In this document: positions 35,436 through 44,455 of the stretch, piece after piece
Layout of the letters: each line of letters begins with the position of its first letter
Position numbering within the stretch: position 1 is the stretch's first letter
NCBI RefSeq assembly: GCF_025630775.1
Contig: NZ_JAOSZE010000028.1
Span: 1-64,000 of the forward strand
Reading direction: 5' to 3'
DNA length: 64,000 nucleotides
Origin: Actinoplanes sp. KI2
GTDB lineage: Bacteria; Actinomycetota; Actinomycetes; Mycobacteriales; Micromonosporaceae
The notes under the pieces: generated by a model
Told to the model about the DNA's origin: nothing
What the model saw: only the letters and a program-made list of their open reading frames with translations
Databases searched by the model: none
Position numbers and translations under genes: made by a program

Positions 35436-36035
35436 CGGCACACCGTCGCCGGTCAGGTCCTCGGTCGCCACGACCCGGCCGGTCATCGCCAGCACCAGGG
35501 CGACCAGCGGGCCGGCCGCCTCCGGGCCGTCGCCGTGGGTCCAGGTCGCGTCGGTGGCGCGCAGTCTCAGCCCGGCGATCCGGTTCTTCGCGCCGATCAG
35601 CATGTTGCTGCCGGCGTAGAAGTGGGCCACCGCGACCACGTGGTCGGCCGGGTGCTCGCGGTAGCCGCCGAGCGCCCGGAAGATGTCCTCGCCGTGCACG
35701 ATCGTCTCGCCCAGCCAGGAGGTCGCCGGGCCGGGCGGGGCGGACCGGGCGTCCACCAGTGCTCGGTAGAGCGCCACCAGCTCGCCGTTGTCGTGCCCGT
35801 CCAGGACCTGGCGGATGGCGGCGGCGGTCATCGCGTCGAACCGGAAGCCGCTGGCGATCATCCGGCCGAAGAACTTCGGTGGCGTCATCCGAGCGGTCGC
35901 GATCAGGTGCGCGACCACCTCCCGCACGGACCAGCCGGCGCAGAGCGACGGACGGTTCCAGGAGTCGCCGGACAGCTGGTTCAGCGCGTCGGCCAGCGCG
36001 GCGCGTTCGGTTCTGATCGCGTTCCAGGTGTCCAT
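35415..36035 (-). CDS. Maleylpyruvate isomerase/DinB-fold, mycothiol-dependent-type protein
   Basis: A 206-residue protein of the MDMPI N-terminal (DinB-like four-helix bundle) family. It has the conserved LCAGWSVREVVAHLIATA, with a metal His, and ATSWLGETIVHGEDIFRALG with further ligands. Members use mycothiol as cofactor or transfer it to substrates; many are uncharacterised. ATG at 36035 is given; an ATG nine bases upstream (36044) has a better AGGAT site. It faces the SDR gene. Confidence 0.75.
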   Translation of the reverse strand: MDTWNAIRTERAALADALNQLSGDSWNRPSLCAGWSVREVVAHLIATARMTPPKFFGRMIASGFRFDAMTAAAIRQVLDGHDNGELVALYRALVDARSAPPGPATSWLGETIVHGEDIFRALGGYREHPADHVVAVAHFYAGSNMLIGAKNRIAGLRLRATDATWTHGDGPEAAGPLVALVLAMTGRVVATEDLTGDGVPLLRERS

Positions 36036-36355
36036 CGACCACATCCTGCCAATCGGGGCGGCGGTGAGTGGCCATCTCACCCGATCGCGGTCGTGCCGAA
36101 GGTGAGACGCCGTCTCACGAGGTAGCGGCCCTGGTCGGATCATGGACTTGAGCTTCGGGAACGGCCCGAGCGACCCCTTTACTTGTGGAGTCAAGGAACG
36201 CCCCGCCCGGGGGAACGAGGCGGATTCGGGCCGAAAACCACATCTCTGGTCAGTCTATTTAGATGGATAACAATCTGACACGGGGCTGAAGAATGGCTGT
36301 GAAGCCAGTACCGTCGCGGGGCGCTCACCAACGCAATTAACGGGATGGGAATCAA
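36036..36355. other. Divergent intergenic region, no gene seen
   Basis: These 320 bp lie between the starts of the MDMPI-like gene and the DUF4190 gene. A clearly AT-rich island at about 36240-36285 probably contains the promoter of the DUF4190 gene. No structured RNA or repeat was found. Confidence 0.45.
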
Positions 36356-36913
36356 GTGTCGATCAACGAGCAGCTTCCGCCGCAACCCGGCCAGAACTAC
36401 AACTACCCGGCTCCCCCGACGCCCCAGCAGCCGCAGGGCCGCAGCGGTCTGGCCGTCGCCGGGTTCATCCTCGCCATCATCGCCGCGCCGATCGGGTTCA
36501 TCCTCAGCCTGATCGCCATCTTCAAGACCGGCGCGGGCAAGGCGAAGGGTCGCGGCCTGGCTGTCGCCGGTGTCATCATCTCGCTCGTCCTCATGGCCGG
36601 CGGCGTCATCGTCGGCGCGGTGGTTCTCAACTCGACCTACCTGGACCCCGGCTGCACCGACGGCAAGGCCGCGATCATCAACAACGCCAGCACGACGCCC
36701 AACGCCGCCACGATTCAGAAGACCATCGACGAGCTGAACGCGGCGGCCGCGAAGGCAACGCACGATGAGGTCCGGGACGCCATGACGACGCTGGCCAACG
36801 ACTACCAGAAGGTGCTGGACGCGGCGAAGACCGGCAGCGTTCCGCCGAGCCTGCTGGACCAGGTCAACAAGGACGGCGAGAAGATCGACTCGCTCTGCAC
36901 CATCGGCGGCTGA
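36356..36913 (+). CDS. DUF4190-domain membrane protein
   Basis: A 185-residue protein with a Pro/Gln-rich cytoplasmic N-terminus (residues 1-28), two helices forming the DUF4190 unit (GLAVAGFILAIIAAPIGFIL, GLAVAGVIISLVLMAGGVIV) and an extracellular domain of about 90 residues. The outside part has two cysteines (PGCTDG, SLCTIGG) and helical heptads (TIQKTIDELNAAAAKA), perhaps a disulfide-closed helical hairpin. GTG start with a GGGA site. Function unknown; followed by a strong terminator. Confidence 0.8.
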   Translation: MSINEQLPPQPGQNYNYPAPPTPQQPQGRSGLAVAGFILAIIAAPIGFILSLIAIFKTGAGKAKGRGLAVAGVIISLVLMAGGVIVGAVVLNSTYLDPGCTDGKAAIINNASTTPNAATIQKTIDELNAAAAKATHDEVRDAMTTLANDYQKVLDAAKTGSVPPSLLDQVNKDGEKIDSLCTIGG

Positions 36914-36926
36914 CGAAGCGCCACCA

Positions 36927-36970
36927 CGGCAGCACCGGCGCCCGCGGGCCGGTGCTGCCGTTTCCTTTCC
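36927..36970 (+). terminator. Intrinsic terminator after the DUF4190 gene
   Basis: A perfect 13-bp stem (CGGCAGCACCGGC with GCCGGTGCTGCCG), loop of eight bases, then TTTCCTTTCC. The T-rich tail makes this the most classical terminator in the window. Confidence 0.85.
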
Positions 36971-37062
36971 GGTCAGACCAGCTCGGCGAAGAACGCAGCC
37001 GGTCCTTGGCCGAACCGGTCGCCTGCTGCTCCGGCACGCACGTGATCGGAGGCGGACCGGGA

Positions 37063-37482
37063 TCAGGCGACGAAGATGCAGAACGGGTGGCCGGCGGGGT
37101 CGGCGTAGACGCGCAGCGGCTCCTCGGGATCGGCGCTGCGGTCGTAAATCATCCGGGCACCCAGCGCGAGGGCCCGGTCGTGCTGCGCGTCCAGCTCGGC
37201 GACGTTCTCGACGGTGGTGTCCAGGTGCATCTGCATCGGCACGGCGTCGTCCGGCCAGGTGGTCGGAACAAGGCGATCGACCTGTTGGAACGCCAGCTGC
37301 GGACCACCCTGCGGGTTCTGCAGGACCAGCCAGTCCTCGCCGCGCTCGTCGGGGTCGCCGGCGGCGGGCGGTTCGTCGCCGGGCCGGTACTGCAGGCCGA
37401 ACAGCTTGCGATAGAACTCGGCGAGCCCCCGGATGCTGGTGCCGTCGAGGACCACCTGGTGGATCGTCGGGTATCGCGTCAT
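37063..37482 (-). CDS. VOC-family (glyoxalase-like) protein
   Basis: A 139-residue two-module vicinal-oxygen-chelate protein: TIHQVVLDGTSIRGLAEFYR at the start and RVYADPAGHPFCIFVA at the end, typical of small glyoxalase/dioxygenase-fold proteins. Metal ligands are partly altered (Gln/His at the first site), so enzymatic class is uncertain. The ATG lies five bases after the stop of the giant kinase gene with an AGGG site, so it is cotranscribed with it and may process or bind a small ligand linked to that signalling protein. Confidence 0.8.
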   Translation of the reverse strand: MTRYPTIHQVVLDGTSIRGLAEFYRKLFGLQYRPGDEPPAAGDPDERGEDWLVLQNPQGGPQLAFQQVDRLVPTTWPDDAVPMQMHLDTTVENVAELDAQHDRALALGARMIYDRSADPEEPLRVYADPAGHPFCIFVA

Positions 37483-37487
37483 ATCCC

Positions 37488-40400
37488 TCAGCAAACCACG
37501 ACTCGGTTCCGCCCGCTCTCCTTGGCGCGGTAGAGGGCCAGGTCGGCGCGGGCCAGCACCTGATCGAGGCTGGCGTCGCCGGGTTCGAGCTGAGTGAGGC
37601 CGACGCTGATCGTGATCGGCAGCGGGCCGGCCGCGGTCGGGATCGGGGTGTCGGCGACCGCGTGGCGCATCCGCTCGGCCAGGTCCGGCGCGGCGTCGTG
37701 GTGATCGGGAAGGACCACCGCGAACTCCTCTCCGCCGTAGCGGCCGAGCACGTCCGAGCGGCGGATGCTGGCGCGGACCCGGGCGGCCACCTCCCGGATG
37801 ACCTCGTCGCCCACGCCATGACCGTACGTGTCGTTGACGCTCTTGAACTTGTCGATGTCGAGCATGACGGCGGCGAGGTCGCGCGACCCGCGTGCGGCGG
37901 CCGACACCAGGGCGGTGGCGATCGCGTAGAAGTGCCGGCGGTTGTGCTGGCCGGTGAGCTCGTCGGTGGTCGCCAGTTCCTGGACGCGGCTGAACAGGCA
38001 CGCGTTGAGGTAGGCGCTCATGCCCTGGGTGGCGAGCGACGAAGCGATCTGAATCGCGGTCTCGTCGAAGTCGTCCGCGCCCAGAACGACCAGCCCGCTA
38101 CGCCCGTCGCGGCTGTCCAGGGGTACGACCAGCAGCGTCTGCCCCGATATCTCGGGTATGTCGCCGGCCGGCACGACGGCCGCCGTCAGCACCGACGGCA
38201 GAGCGGCCGGGAAGGGGCCGCCCAGCACGGCCGGATCCACCTTGCCGACCACCTCGGTCACGACCGATCCGTCCGCGCTCAGCAAGCATCCCGACGAGGC
38301 GTTCAACTGGGACGCGAGCATGCCGAACAGCACGCTCAACAACCGCGACGGATCGTGGATGCCACTCAGCTCGGCCAGCGACGAGCGGAGCATCTCCGCG
38401 AACGCCTGCTGCTGCTGAGCCGCCGCCACCGCCAGGTGCAGCTGCGCCGCCCGGGCGGTCTCGAGCGAGACGGCGACGTGGCTGGTCACGCCGATCAGGA
38501 CCTCGACGTCGTTGTCGGTGAAGATGCCCCGGGCCATCCGGCTGTCCAGGTAGACGACGCCGAGCGTGTTCCCCTTGAACTGCACCGGCACGACCATGAT
38601 GCTGCGCAACCCGTGCACGACCGCGCTCCGCGATCCGAGCGCGGCGCCCTGCTCGGTCCCGGTCAGCACCAGCGGCTCCCCGCCGAAGGCGACCCGCCGC
38701 ACGAGCGTCGCGCCGTAGGCGGTCGTCGGCTCCAGGTCGGTGCCGTCCGCGCCCCGGCCCGCGAACGGCACCGGCTCCCCCGCCTCGTCGAGCAGGAAGA
38801 ACAGCGCCCGTTCCGCACCCAGGATGCGCAGCATCTCGTCGAGCGCGACCCGGGCCAGTTCCTGCGGGTCGAGCACGGTCGCCGCGGCGGCGGCGACCTG
38901 CTGCAACGCCTCCAGGCGACGGTTGCGCGGCGCGTCCGAGCGGCCCACCACCGTACGCCGGTTGGTCGCCGACCCCTCCTCGGCGGCGAACTCGGTCCGT
39001 GCCTGCCGCCGGCGCGACTCCCACCCGTGGAAGCCGGCCAGCGAAATCGCGATCCGTGCCTGCCGATCGGATTCGTGGGTCAGCCCGAGCGCCCGGAACG
39101 ACCGCGCCCGGATCCGGGCGACCTCGAAGTGCACGAGCGGCGCGTCGGTCATCCGCGCGACGTGTTCGGCCTTGTCGGTCCATTCGATCGCCTTGTGCAG
39201 CTCGCCGAGCTGCTGCGCGAAGGCCCCGGTGGCCAGCAGATACGCCGCATCGAGCAGCGGCGAGCTCTTCCGCACGCGCCGCAGATCGGCCAGCGCTTCA
39301 CGGGCGGCCGCGATCCGGGCCGGACGCAGCTGTTCGGTCGCCATCCGGATCTGCGTCATCCGGGCCTGCGCCTGGTACACGTAGAACCACTTGTGCTGCG
39401 TCATCATGTCCCGCAGCCGCAGCCCGAGATCCTGGAACTCCGCGGCGATCGCCTCGAACGGCTCGCCGAACTCGCCCTGCTCGACCGCCGCGCACGCGGC
39501 CGCGACGAGCATGTTCGCCCTCTGCACGGTGGTGCCTTTGCCGGGTGGGAGCGCGGCGCGCAGGTCGGCCAGCGCGGCGGCGGACTCCCCCGGCCGGCCC
39601 AGCATCGCCGGGATCATCACCGAGAGCATGCTGAACGAGGTGCCGCGGATCAGCTTCGGATCGCCGAGCCGGCGCAGCCCGCGCTCGTACTCGGCCTCCG
39701 CTTCGATGGCGTACCCGCGCAGCAGCAGCCGGATACCGATGGTGGCGTGACCGGGCAGGAGCTGGGCCGGACCGAACCAGCGCGCGTTGCGGGTGATCGC
39801 CTCCTCGAAGGCGGTGCCGTCGTCGAAGCCGCCGAACAGCAACGCGCACCCGCGCACCCACTCCACGTAGGCCACCAGCGCCGGGTCGCCGAGATCGTTG
39901 GCGACCGAGGTGGCCCGGTCGAGGCAACGATCGGCGGTGCCGCGCAACTTGGTCACGGCGGCGACGTAACCCACCAGCGCATAGACGCGCACGTACTCGG
40001 GGCACGGACCGAGCCGGTTCACCGCGTACATCGCCCGCATCGTGAGCACGCCGGCCTCGCGCAGGCGCAGGCCGACCGCGGCGGCGTAGCCGCCGGCGTC
40101 CAGGGCGGCGGCGAGCGTGGCGAGATCGTCCCGGCGCTGGCCCGCCGCCGTTCCGAACCCCCATCCGGTACGCCGCACGGCGCCGCCGGCGAGCCCGATG
40201 CCGATCGTCGACGCGAGCAGCGCAACGCCCTTGCGTGGCAGCGGCCGGCCCACTTCGGTCAGCGCCGCCGCGGTCGCGGCGAGGGCCTTCTCGTCGTCCC
40301 AGAGCGTGTGGTGCAGCTCGATCTCGGTGATGAGCAGGTGGGCCCGGGCCCGCCGATCGGTCTCGGCGACGAGGGCCCGCTCGATGGTCGCGCCCGCCTC

Positions 40401-42632
40401 GGCGTACCGGGACGCGCGCAGATAGGCGAGCGCGAGCGGGTGCAGCACGGCGGTCTCCGGGGCGGGGTCGCCGTCCAGGGCTTGCTCGAGGTAGCCGACG
40501 GCCTGGTCCGGGGCCAGGTCCGCCAGGGCACGCAGGCCGGCGGCCAGCGCACTGCGGCGACGCGCCTCGGCCGGCACCTCGTCGCCGGCCCGGCGGTGGT
40601 GGCGGGCCACGGCGTACACGTTGTCAGGGTCCTGCAACGCGCTGGGCAGGCTCTCCAAGGCGTCCGCGAGCGACGCGTGCAGCCGGCGCAGCCGCTGCTC
40701 GCCGACCCCCTCGAGCAGGGACTCGCGCAGCATCGGGTGCAGGAAGACGTACCAGCCGCCGGGCCGCACCTCGACGATCCGGCGCTCGACGGCGGCACCC
40801 ACCGCGGCCACCACCCGGTCCGCCGGACCGCCCGCGGCGATCAGCGTCTCGGTGCGGAAGCGCGAACCGGCCACCGCCGCGACGACCAGGACCTCGCGGT
40901 CGGCCTCGGCGAGCGTGGCCAGCCGGGAGGCGAGCAAGGCCCGCACGTCGTCGGCGGCGGGCAGCGCGTCGGCGCCGGCCGCGTCGAAGTGCCAGGTGCC
41001 CCAGAGCGGGCTGAGCAGCCCGGCGTCGAGCAGGCGCAGCAGGTACGCGACGACCGCGAGCGGCGTGCCGTCGGTACGCCCGGTGATGTGCGCGACCAGG
41101 TCGGCGGGGACCGCCGCGCCGGGCAGCCGGGAGGCGATCAGCGCTGCCACGGCGGGCGGCTCGAGCGGCATGCAGTCGATCTCGAGGTCCGGATGCACGG
41201 CAACCGGCACGCCCGCGCCGTCCCGCTCGGTCAGCAGCACCAGCACCGGCAGTCCCGCCAGATCGGGCACGAGCTGCTCCAGCACCGCGCGACTGCCCGC
41301 GTCGAGACAGTGCGCGTCGTCGCAGATCAGTAGCAGTCCCTTGTGGGCCTTCGCCAGCTCGGCCAGGAACGTGGCGACCGCGGCGAACACGTGGTCGTCG
41401 CGCGCCTCGGCGGCGCCGGCCTCACCGACCATCGCCTCGAGTCGCGGGATGACCCGCGCGACCAGCGCCGGGCCGGCGACCGCGGCGGCGTCCTGGACCC
41501 GCTGCTCGGCCTCGGCGCGGGCCGGGCCGGCGAGCAGAGCGATCGCCTGCAGGTAACCGTCGATCGCCGTGCGCAGGGTGGCGAGCGGCAGCGCCTCGTC
41601 CTCCAGGCACCCCGCGCGCAGCACCGGCACGTCGTCGGCAAGCGTTACGGCCTCCTGCGCCAGCCGGGTGCGCCCGGATCCGGCCGGTCCGCGAACGACG
41701 GCGATGCCGCCGTGTCCGGCACGCGCCCGGTCCCAGCGGGCGGCAAGCTGGGCGCGCTCGGCGTCGCGCCCGCAGAGCGGCCAGATCGACGCCGCGGCCG
41801 TTCCGCCGGCCTCACCGGGAAGGGCCGACAGGAAGGCGGCGGCGTCCGGGTAGCGGTCGTCCGGGTCCTTGCCGAGCAGGCGGGTAACGACCGCGGCCAG
41901 GGCGGGGTCGAGTCCGGGGCAGAGCTCGACCAGATCCGGTACGGGCGCCGTCAGGTGCAGCCGCAACAGCTCGCCGACATCATCGGCCTCGAACGGCAGC
42001 CGCCCGGTCAGGCACTCGAAGAGCACCACGCCGAGCGAGTACAGATCCGATCGCCCGTCGACCGGGCGCTTGAGCATGCCGGACTGCTCGGGCGAGGTGT
42101 AGAGGAAGGTTCCGATCGCTCGATCGTCGTCGCCCTGCTCCGCTCCGAGCTGCGCGAGACCGAAGTCGATCAGTTTGGCCGGCCGGCCCGGCGGCATCAT
42201 GATGTTTCCGGGTTTCACGTCCCGGTGGACCAGGCCGACCCGGTGCGCCGCGGCCAGGCCGTGGCCGAGCTGGCCGGCGAGCTCGACGACCCGCCCCGCC
42301 GGCAGCGGCCCGTGGGCGAGCGTGTCGGCGAGCGAGCCGCCGGGCAGAAACTCGAGAACCATGGCGGGTGCGCCGTCGAACCGGCCGGCGGCGTGGATGA
42401 GCGGCACGCCGGGGTCGTCGATGCAGGCGAGCAGCGCGGCCTCGCGCTGGAAGGCGATGAGCAGGCCGGGATCGTCGGCACGCTCCGCGTTGGGCCGTTT
42501 GAGCGCGTACGTGTCATCGCCGCGCCGGACCCGGTGCACGGTGGTGAACGCGCCCCGCCCCAGCTCGCCGTCGACCACCAGATCGGTCAGCTCCGCCGCC
42601 CGGCGCACGCTGTCCTTGTCACTCACTGGCAC
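37488..42632 (-). CDS. Giant signalling protein: Ser/Thr kinase - AAA ATPase - TPR - GAF - diguanylate cyclase
   Basis: 1714 residues. Residues 15-275: Hanks-type kinase with Lys45, Glu64, HRDVKPGN (136-143) and DFG (156-158), apparently active. Residues 285-640: AAA_16 ATPase; its P-loop reads GPAGSGRT with Arg at the Lys position (321), and Walker B is LLLICDDAH. Residues 650-1200: helical TPR-like repeats. Residues 1220-1390: GAF, followed by a weaker GAF-like region. Residues 1550-1714: GGDEF domain with active GGEEF at 1633 and an intact inhibitory RxxD (RRSD at 1624). No membrane segment. It should couple phosphorylation and ligand sensing to cyclic-di-GMP synthesis. ATG at 42632. Confidence 0.9.
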   Translation of the reverse strand: MPVSDKDSVRRAAELTDLVVDGELGRGAFTTVHRVRRGDDTYALKRPNAERADDPGLLIAFQREAALLACIDDPGVPLIHAAGRFDGAPAMVLEFLPGGSLADTLAHGPLPAGRVVELAGQLGHGLAAAHRVGLVHRDVKPGNIMMPPGRPAKLIDFGLAQLGAEQGDDDRAIGTFLYTSPEQSGMLKRPVDGRSDLYSLGVVLFECLTGRLPFEADDVGELLRLHLTAPVPDLVELCPGLDPALAAVVTRLLGKDPDDRYPDAAAFLSALPGEAGGTAAASIWPLCGRDAERAQLAARWDRARAGHGGIAVVRGPAGSGRTRLAQEAVTLADDVPVLRAGCLEDEALPLATLRTAIDGYLQAIALLAGPARAEAEQRVQDAAAVAGPALVARVIPRLEAMVGEAGAAEARDDHVFAAVATFLAELAKAHKGLLLICDDAHCLDAGSRAVLEQLVPDLAGLPVLVLLTERDGAGVPVAVHPDLEIDCMPLEPPAVAALIASRLPGAAVPADLVAHITGRTDGTPLAVVAYLLRLLDAGLLSPLWGTWHFDAAGADALPAADDVRALLASRLATLAEADREVLVVAAVAGSRFRTETLIAAGGPADRVVAAVGAAVERRIVEVRPGGWYVFLHPMLRESLLEGVGEQRLRRLHASLADALESLPSALQDPDNVYAVARHHRRAGDEVPAEARRRSALAAGLRALADLAPDQAVGYLEQALDGDPAPETAVLHPLALAYLRASRYAEAGATIERALVAETDRRARAHLLITEIELHHTLWDDEKALAATAAALTEVGRPLPRKGVALLASTIGIGLAGGAVRRTGWGFGTAAGQRRDDLATLAAALDAGGYAAAVGLRLREAGVLTMRAMYAVNRLGPCPEYVRVYALVGYVAAVTKLRGTADRCLDRATSVANDLGDPALVAYVEWVRGCALLFGGFDDGTAFEEAITRNARWFGPAQLLPGHATIGIRLLLRGYAIEAEAEYERGLRRLGDPKLIRGTSFSMLSVMIPAMLGRPGESAAALADLRAALPPGKGTTVQRANMLVAAACAAVEQGEFGEPFEAIAAEFQDLGLRLRDMMTQHKWFYVYQAQARMTQIRMATEQLRPARIAAAREALADLRRVRKSSPLLDAAYLLATGAFAQQLGELHKAIEWTDKAEHVARMTDAPLVHFEVARIRARSFRALGLTHESDRQARIAISLAGFHGWESRRRQARTEFAAEEGSATNRRTVVGRSDAPRNRRLEALQQVAAAAATVLDPQELARVALDEMLRILGAERALFFLLDEAGEPVPFAGRGADGTDLEPTTAYGATLVRRVAFGGEPLVLTGTEQGAALGSRSAVVHGLRSIMVVPVQFKGNTLGVVYLDSRMARGIFTDNDVEVLIGVTSHVAVSLETARAAQLHLAVAAAQQQQAFAEMLRSSLAELSGIHDPSRLLSVLFGMLASQLNASSGCLLSADGSVVTEVVGKVDPAVLGGPFPAALPSVLTAAVVPAGDIPEISGQTLLVVPLDSRDGRSGLVVLGADDFDETAIQIASSLATQGMSAYLNACLFSRVQELATTDELTGQHNRRHFYAIATALVSAAARGSRDLAAVMLDIDKFKSVNDTYGHGVGDEVIREVAARVRASIRRSDVLGRYGGEEFAVVLPDHHDAAPDLAERMRHAVADTPIPTAAGPLPITISVGLTQLEPGDASLDQVLARADLALYRAKESGRNRVVVC

Positions 42633-42726
42633 CCACTCCGCAGCTGTCGGTTCTTAGCCCTATTCGGCAACCGCCGCGCGAAGTTAACCCGACGTCAGAC
42701 CCTCCATGCCTGACTTGTCACTAAAA

Positions 42727-44046
42727 TCAGCATTCGACCACAGTTACCGCCAGACCGCCTAGAGATGTCTCCTTGTACTTGGTCGACATGTCCCGTCCGG
42801 TTTCGCGCATCGTCCGGATCACCATGTCCAGCGAGACCCGGTGGCTGCCGTCCCCGCGCAGCGCCAGCCGAGCCGCGTTGATGGCCTTCACGGAGGCGAT
42901 CGCGTTCCGTTCGATGCACGGCACCTGCACCAGGCCACCGACCGGATCGCAGGTCAGCCCGAGGCTGTGTTCGAGCGCGATCTCGGCCGCGTTCTCGACC
43001 TGCGCCGGCGTACCCCCGAGAACCTCGCACAAGCCTGCCGCGGCCATCGCGGCGGCCGAGCCCACCTCGCCCTGACAGCCCACCTCGGCGCCGGAGATGG
43101 ACGCGGCGCCCTTGATCAGGATGCCGATCGCGGCCGCGGTGAGCAGGAAGCGGACCACGCCGTCGTCGCCCGAGCCCGGCACGAAGCGCCGGTAGTAGTG
43201 CAGCACCGCCGGGATGATCCCGGCCGCGCCGTTGGTCGGGGCGGTCACCACCCGGCCACCGGCCGCGTTCTCCTCGTTGACCGCCAGCGCGTACAGGTTG
43301 ACCCAGTCGATCACGTGCAGGGGGTCGTCGGCGTCCGGGCGGCGCACCAGATCACGCCAGATCTGCGGCGCCCGCCGCCGCACGCCGAGCCCGCCCGGCA
43401 GCACACCCTCGGCCTGCAGGCCGCGCTCGACGCAGGCACGCATGACCCGCCAGATCCGCAGCAGTTCGTCCCGGATCTCGTGGTCGCTGCGCCAGACCCG
43501 CTCGTTCTCGAGCATCACCTCCGACAACGGCCGGCCATGAGCGAGCAGATCCGCTCCGGAGGCGAACGGGAGCGGCAGAACGGCCGTGTCCACCGCCGGC
43601 TCCTCCCCCTCCTCGACCACGAACCCCCCGCCGACCGAATAGAAGGTCCGCTCGGCGAGCGGCAGTCCGTCGACGGTCCAGGCCGTGAAGGTCATGCCGT
43701 TCGGGTGGTACGGGAGGCTGCGCCGCCGGTGCAGGATCAGCTCGACCGGAACCTGCCGTTCGCCGGCCAGCCGGACGGTTCCGCTCCGACTGATCTCGGC
43801 GAGGCGCTCCGGCATCTCGGCGACGGAGACCGTCGCCGGGTCCTCCCCCTCCAGCCCCAGCAGCACCGCGGCGTCGGAGTGGTGACCGCGGCCGGTGGCA
43901 CCGAGCGATCCGAACAGCTCGACCCGGATCCGCCCGGCCTTGGGCACCTCGAAGGCAAAGCGACGCGCGGCCCGCATCGGCCCCACGGTGTGCGAGGACG
44001 ACGGACCGATTCCGATCGAATAGAGGTCGAAGGCGCTGACCGGCAC
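42727..44046 (-). CDS. sdaA: L-serine ammonia-lyase (iron-sulfur type)
   Basis: A 439-residue L-serine dehydratase converting serine to pyruvate and ammonia. The N-terminal beta domain starts SAFDLYSIGIGPSSSHTVGP; the C-terminal alpha domain holds the 4Fe-4S cysteines in SGAEVGCQGEVGSA, GLTCDPVGG and VQVPCIERN. Both domains are in one chain, as in E. coli SdaA. The GTG start has AGGGGAG upstream. A tandem glycine riboswitch fills the leader, so excess glycine, converted to serine by GlyA, should raise or alter expression. No gcv genes are in the window. Confidence 0.95.
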   Translation of the reverse strand: MPVSAFDLYSIGIGPSSSHTVGPMRAARRFAFEVPKAGRIRVELFGSLGATGRGHHSDAAVLLGLEGEDPATVSVAEMPERLAEISRSGTVRLAGERQVPVELILHRRRSLPYHPNGMTFTAWTVDGLPLAERTFYSVGGGFVVEEGEEPAVDTAVLPLPFASGADLLAHGRPLSEVMLENERVWRSDHEIRDELLRIWRVMRACVERGLQAEGVLPGGLGVRRRAPQIWRDLVRRPDADDPLHVIDWVNLYALAVNEENAAGGRVVTAPTNGAAGIIPAVLHYYRRFVPGSGDDGVVRFLLTAAAIGILIKGAASISGAEVGCQGEVGSAAAMAAAGLCEVLGGTPAQVENAAEIALEHSLGLTCDPVGGLVQVPCIERNAIASVKAINAARLALRGDGSHRVSLDMVIRTMRETGRDMSTKYKETSLGGLAVTVVEC

Positions 44047-44077
44047 GAAAAGGCTCCCCTCATCAAGGGTGGCCTCC

Positions 44078-44259
44078 CCGCTCTGTCATGGATACCTGAG
44101 AGCTTCGCCGCCGCGGATTCCGGCGGTTTGCACCGTGGGTGCGGGACCAGGTCGTCCCGGCTTTCCAGAGGCGCCTGCCATGCGACGGTATCGGGGCCTG
44201 AGAGATTCCCGGGGAGGATTTGCTCCTTCGGCGCCCCGGCGTGACCGGGGCTCTCCCGC
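44078..44259 (-). promoter_or_regulatory. Tandem glycine riboswitch upstream of sdaA
   Basis: Read on the minus strand, the leader holds two aptamer cores 102 bp apart, each with CTCTCAGG (44197-44204 and 44095-44102), the first preceded by CGCCGAAGGAGCAAATCC and the second by GGCGGCGAAG. GGGAGAG at the 5' end and GACAGAG at the 3' end give the usual P1 pairings. The second aptamer ends about 32 bases before the sdaA GTG and close to its ribosome site, so control of translation initiation is plausible. Confidence 0.9.
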
Positions 44260-44390
44260 CGTGGTTCGTTCGGCGCGATCTTCGGTTGTGCTCACGAGCG
44301 TGACAGCCCGAGGGGGCGGGCGTCAACCCGCTCAACTACGGCCGGAAGCTGCCGAACATGGGGTCGGAATCCGTCCGGCTCCCGATCTGG

Positions 44391-44417
44391 GCATTCCTAG
44401 CTAGCAGATAGGAATGC
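44391..44417. promoter_or_regulatory. Perfect AT-rich inverted repeat with overlapping -10 element
   Basis: GCATTCCTA and TAGGAATGC are perfect 9-bp inverted arms around a 9-base spacer. TATGCT follows at 44418-44423 as a likely -10 for the gene starting at 44456. The AT-rich repeat stands out from its GC-rich surroundings and is placed as an operator would be. The cognate regulator is not adjacent. Confidence 0.6.
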
Positions 44418-44455
44418 TATGCTCGCCTCCCCTTCCGGACCACGTGAGGCGCCCC

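Noticed and set aside
37662..41333. 1223-codon plus-strand frame opposite the giant kinase
   Set aside because: Composition is Arg/Gly/Gln-rich shadow sequence with no motif and no ribosome site.
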